The position numbers and the translations under genes are program-made. Below the pieces are notes generated by a model that was not told the DNA's origin, did not search any database, and saw only the letters and a program-made list of their open reading frames with translations. A DNA stretch of 12,759 nucleotides, taken from Schlegelella_A sp035493195. GTDB taxonomy: Bacteria; Pseudomonadota; Gammaproteobacteria; Burkholderiales; Burkholderiaceae_C. The stretch covers positions 1 to 12,759 of the forward strand of contig DATJIM010000222.1 in assembly GCA_035493195.1 (NCBI GenBank), read 5' to 3'. This document shows positions 10,987 to 12,759 of the stretch, one piece after another (the first letter of the stretch is position 1; the number at the start of each line of letters is the position of its first letter).

Positions 10987-11947
10987 GCGCAGCGGCCCAG
11001 AACACCGCGAACCAGCCGTCGCGGTCTCTCCAGTGGCGCGGCGCCTCGAAGCCCGCGTCGAGCAGCATCGTTCGAAAGCCCTCGACCGTTTGCTTGCATG
11101 AGTTCTCGGTGTGGATCCGCTCGCCGGCGGCGAAGCGCCGGTTGCCGCCAGGCCAGGTGACGACGAGGTCGCTGCGCGCCTCGAGGTGCATCTCGATCCG
11201 CGCTTTCGCGACGTCGTAGAACGCGACGTGGCGCCACTGGCGCGGCACGAAGTCGCTGCCGATCAGGCGGTTGAGGTGGTTGAGCGCGTTGCGGTTGAAC
11301 GCCGCGGTGACGCCGAGCTCGTCGTCGTACGCGGCTTCGAGGATCGACTTCGGTTTGACGAGGTCGACGCCGATGAGAAGTCCACCGCCCGATGCGCGCT
11401 CGCGGATCCGGCGCAGGAACGCGAGCGCGTCGGCGGCTTCGAAGTTGCCGATGCTCGACCCCGGATAGAAGAACACCGGACGCTCGCCGCCGACGAGCTC
11501 GGCGGGGATCTCGAGCGTCGTCGAGAAGTCCTCGCCGACACCCGCCATCGCGATCTGCGGGTGGTCGCGCTGCAGTGTGCGCAACGCCTCGCGCAGGAAC
11601 TCCACCGAGATGTCGACGGCGACGTAGCGCTTCGGCTCGAACAGCGGAAAGAGCCGCGCCGCTTTCGCGCAGCTGCCGGCGCCCAGGTCGATCAGCGCCG
11701 CCCCGGGTCCGATCGCGCTCGCCATCTCGGCGCCGTGGCTCGCGAAGATCGCCGCCTCGGTGCGCGTCGGGTAGTACTCGGTGAGCTCGGTGATCGCCTC
11801 GAAGAGATGCGAGCCGAGCTTGTCGTAGAAGAACTTGGGCGAGATGCTCGCCGCGGGTGCGCGCAGCGCCGCGCGCGCGGCGGCGCGCTCGGCGTCATCG
11901 TCGGCGAGGCGCAACTGGACGAATCGGGGGGTCTTCGAATCGGACAT
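10982..11947 (-). CDS. egtD: L-histidine N-alpha-methyltransferase
   Basis: Makes hercynine (trimethylhistidine) from histidine with three S-adenosylmethionine, the first step to ergothioneine, in the cytoplasm. It has 321 residues, the same size as mycobacterial EgtD. Motifs in order: FYDKLGSHLFEAI, then YYPTRTE (58-64), the SAM loop DLGAGS (87-92), VDIS (111-114), GSSIGNF (163-169), AFNRNALNHLNR, IEM (251-253) and HTENS (279-283). Met253 and Glu281 correspond to the residues that set histidine specificity in the mycobacterial enzyme (M252, E282), and Ser283 to its S284. The ATG at 11945-11947 gives MSDSKTPRF and no extra N-terminal sequence; no good ribosome binding site is visible. It is divergent from coaBC with 63 bases between. 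The IS481 element is inserted at its stop codon without changing the protein. No egtB, the usual partner, is in the window. Confidence 0.93.
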   Translation of the reverse strand: MSDSKTPRFVQLRLADDDAERAAARAALRAPAASISPKFFYDKLGSHLFEAITELTEYYPTRTEAAIFASHGAEMASAIGPGAALIDLGAGSCAKAARLFPLFEPKRYVAVDISVEFLREALRTLQRDHPQIAMAGVGEDFSTTLEIPAELVGGERPVFFYPGSSIGNFEAADALAFLRRIRERASGGGLLIGVDLVKPKSILEAAYDDELGVTAAFNRNALNHLNRLIGSDFVPRQWRHVAFYDVAKARIEMHLEARSDLVVTWPGGNRRFAAGERIHTENSCKQTVEGFRTMLLDAGFEAPRHWRDRDGWFAVFWAAAR

Positions 11948-12010
11948 GAATCGGGGCGAGTCGGTGCCCGGTCGCGCACCATACCCCGGGATCGCCCAGA
12001 ATGCAGGGCG
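11948..12010. promoter_or_regulatory. Short divergent promoter region of egtD and coaBC
   Basis: These 63 bases must carry both promoters and leaders. On the minus strand TATGGT (complement of 11980-11985) is a fair -10 hexamer 32 bases before the egtD ATG, but no good -35 lies upstream of it. No clear plus-strand promoter was found for coaBC. Confidence 0.4.
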
Positions 12011-12012
12011 AT
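11991..12012 (+). promoter_or_regulatory. Hairpin that includes the coaBC start codon
   Basis: ATCGCCC (11991-11997) pairs perfectly with GGGCGAT (12006-12012) across an 8-base loop. The last two bases of the right arm are the A and T of the ATG at 12011. If transcribed, it would mask the start codon. No known riboswitch or thermometer family is recognised. Confidence 0.3.
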
Positions 12013-12759
12013 GGCCATCCAGCGCGAACCCCGCCCCGCCGATCCCGAAGCGCAGTCGGCGGCGACCAACGACGACGACGCAACGTCCGACGGCGAGCTC
12101 GCGGGCCGCCGCATCGTGCTCGGTCTGTCGGGCGGAATCGCCTGCTACAAGGCCGCCGAGCTGACGCGCGCGCTCGTCAAGGAAGGTGCGGTCGTGCAGG
12201 TCGTCATGAGCGAGGCGGCCGAGCAGTTCATCACCGCGGTGACGTTGCAGGCGCTCTCGAACCGCAACGTCTACACGAGCCAGTGGGACGCGCGCGAAGC
12301 CAACAACATGGCGCACATCAACCTCACGCGCGACGCCGACGCGGTGCTCGTCGCGCCGGCGAGCGCCGATTTCGTCGCCAAGCTGCTGCACGGCCGCGCC
12401 GACGACCTGCTGTCGCTGATGTGCCTGGCGCGGCCGATCGAGCGTTGCCCGCTCCTCGTCGCGCCGGCGATGAACCGAGAGATGTGGGCCCATCCGGCGA
12501 CGCAGCGCAACTTCGCGCAGCTCGCCGCCGACGGCGCGACCGTGCTCGGCCCGGCGAGCGGCGACCAGGCGTGCGGCGAGATCGGCGACGGCCGCATGCT
12601 CGAGCCCAAGGAGCTGCTCGCAGACGTCGTCGCGTTCTTCCAGCCGAAGTTGCTCGCCGGTCGGCGTGTCCTCGTCACCGCCGGGCCGACGTTCGAGCCG
12701 CTCGATCCGGTGCGCGGCCTCACGAACCGCTCGAGCGGCAAGATGGGATTCGCGTTCGC
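12011..12759 (+). CDS. coaBC: Bifunctional phosphopantothenoylcysteine decarboxylase / phosphopantothenate-cysteine ligase, cut by window edge
   Basis: Coenzyme A biosynthesis: CoaB joins cysteine to 4'-phosphopantothenate, and the FMN-dependent CoaC domain decarboxylates the product to 4'-phosphopantetheine. 249 residues are present of about 400 expected. CoaC begins at GRRIVLGLSGGIACYKAAEL (32-51) and keeps the catalytic His102 (MAHINLTRDAD), the PAMNREMW motif (152-159) with Asn154, and the flexible-flap Cys188 (SGDQACGEIGDGRM). CoaB starts at VLVTAGPTFEPLDPVRGLTN with SSGKMG at 241-246, where the window ends. The ATG at 12011 gives an N-terminal extension of about 30 polar, acidic residues before the domain; no later ATG precedes the fold, so the extension is probably real. 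It is divergent from egtD. Confidence 0.95.
   Translation, partial: MAIQREPRPADPEAQSAATNDDDATSDGELAGRRIVLGLSGGIACYKAAELTRALVKEGAVVQVVMSEAAEQFITAVTLQALSNRNVYTSQWDAREANNMAHINLTRDADAVLVAPASADFVAKLLHGRADDLLSLMCLARPIERCPLLVAPAMNREMWAHPATQRNFAQLAADGATVLGPASGDQACGEIGDGRMLEPKELLADVVAFFQPKLLAGRRVLVTAGPTFEPLDPVRGLTNRSSGKMGFAF

Noticed and set aside
1..12759. CRISPR array, tRNA or rRNA genes, toxin-antitoxin, phage or retron-like elements
   Set aside because: No regularly spaced repeats, no clover-leaf or rRNA signatures, and no matching protein families were seen on either strand.

Overview
The window is very GC-rich chromosomal DNA with strongly G/C-biased third codon positions. The gene content (Aap-type amino acid uptake, single-copy alaS and coaBC, ergothioneine-type egtD, an IS481-family element) suggests a proteobacterium, most likely a betaproteobacterium. 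That assignment is inference from gene families; there is no rRNA gene to confirm it.

Layout, left to right. (1) Positions 1-1660, minus strand: the start of a general L-amino acid ABC transporter operon, with the periplasmic binding protein (aapJ) followed by the first permease (aapQ), which runs off the left edge. (2) 1661-3332, plus strand: a divergent region with a possible short leader ORF, then a protein built of three PAS domains with no kinase or other output domain. (3) 3384-3656, minus strand: a small uncharacterised gene, convergent with the PAS gene and separated from it by a hairpin. (4) 3846-4745, plus strand: a receiver-like domain fused to a degenerate GGDEF domain that has lost its catalytic motif but kept the RxxD inhibitory-site motif. 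(5) 4894-9930, plus strand: a compact run of five genes with overlaps or gaps of 1 base: alaS, folB, a RibD-C/DHFR-like reductase, a YhhY/AaaT-like N-acetyltransferase and a secreted dienelactone-hydrolase-like enzyme. (6) 9941-10986: a complete 1034-bp IS481-family element with 26-bp imperfect inverted repeats and a perfect 6-bp target duplication (GCTAGC). (7) 10982-11947, minus strand: egtD, histidine N-alpha-methyltransferase. (8) From 12011, plus strand: coaBC, divergent from egtD and cut by the right edge.

The most instructive feature is the insertion sequence. It landed on the TAG stop codon of egtD, and because the duplicated target contains that codon, egtD is unharmed. The second copy of the target supplies the stop codon of the transposase, whose reading frame runs out through the end of the element. 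The transposase leader is a nested dyad that could hide the start codon in read-through transcripts. The other points worth following are the probable c-di-GMP-binding degenerate GGDEF protein, the folB-reductase pair, and an egtD without a visible egtB. I found no CRISPR array, defence island, phage, tRNA or rRNA, and nothing that I would call a wholly new system.
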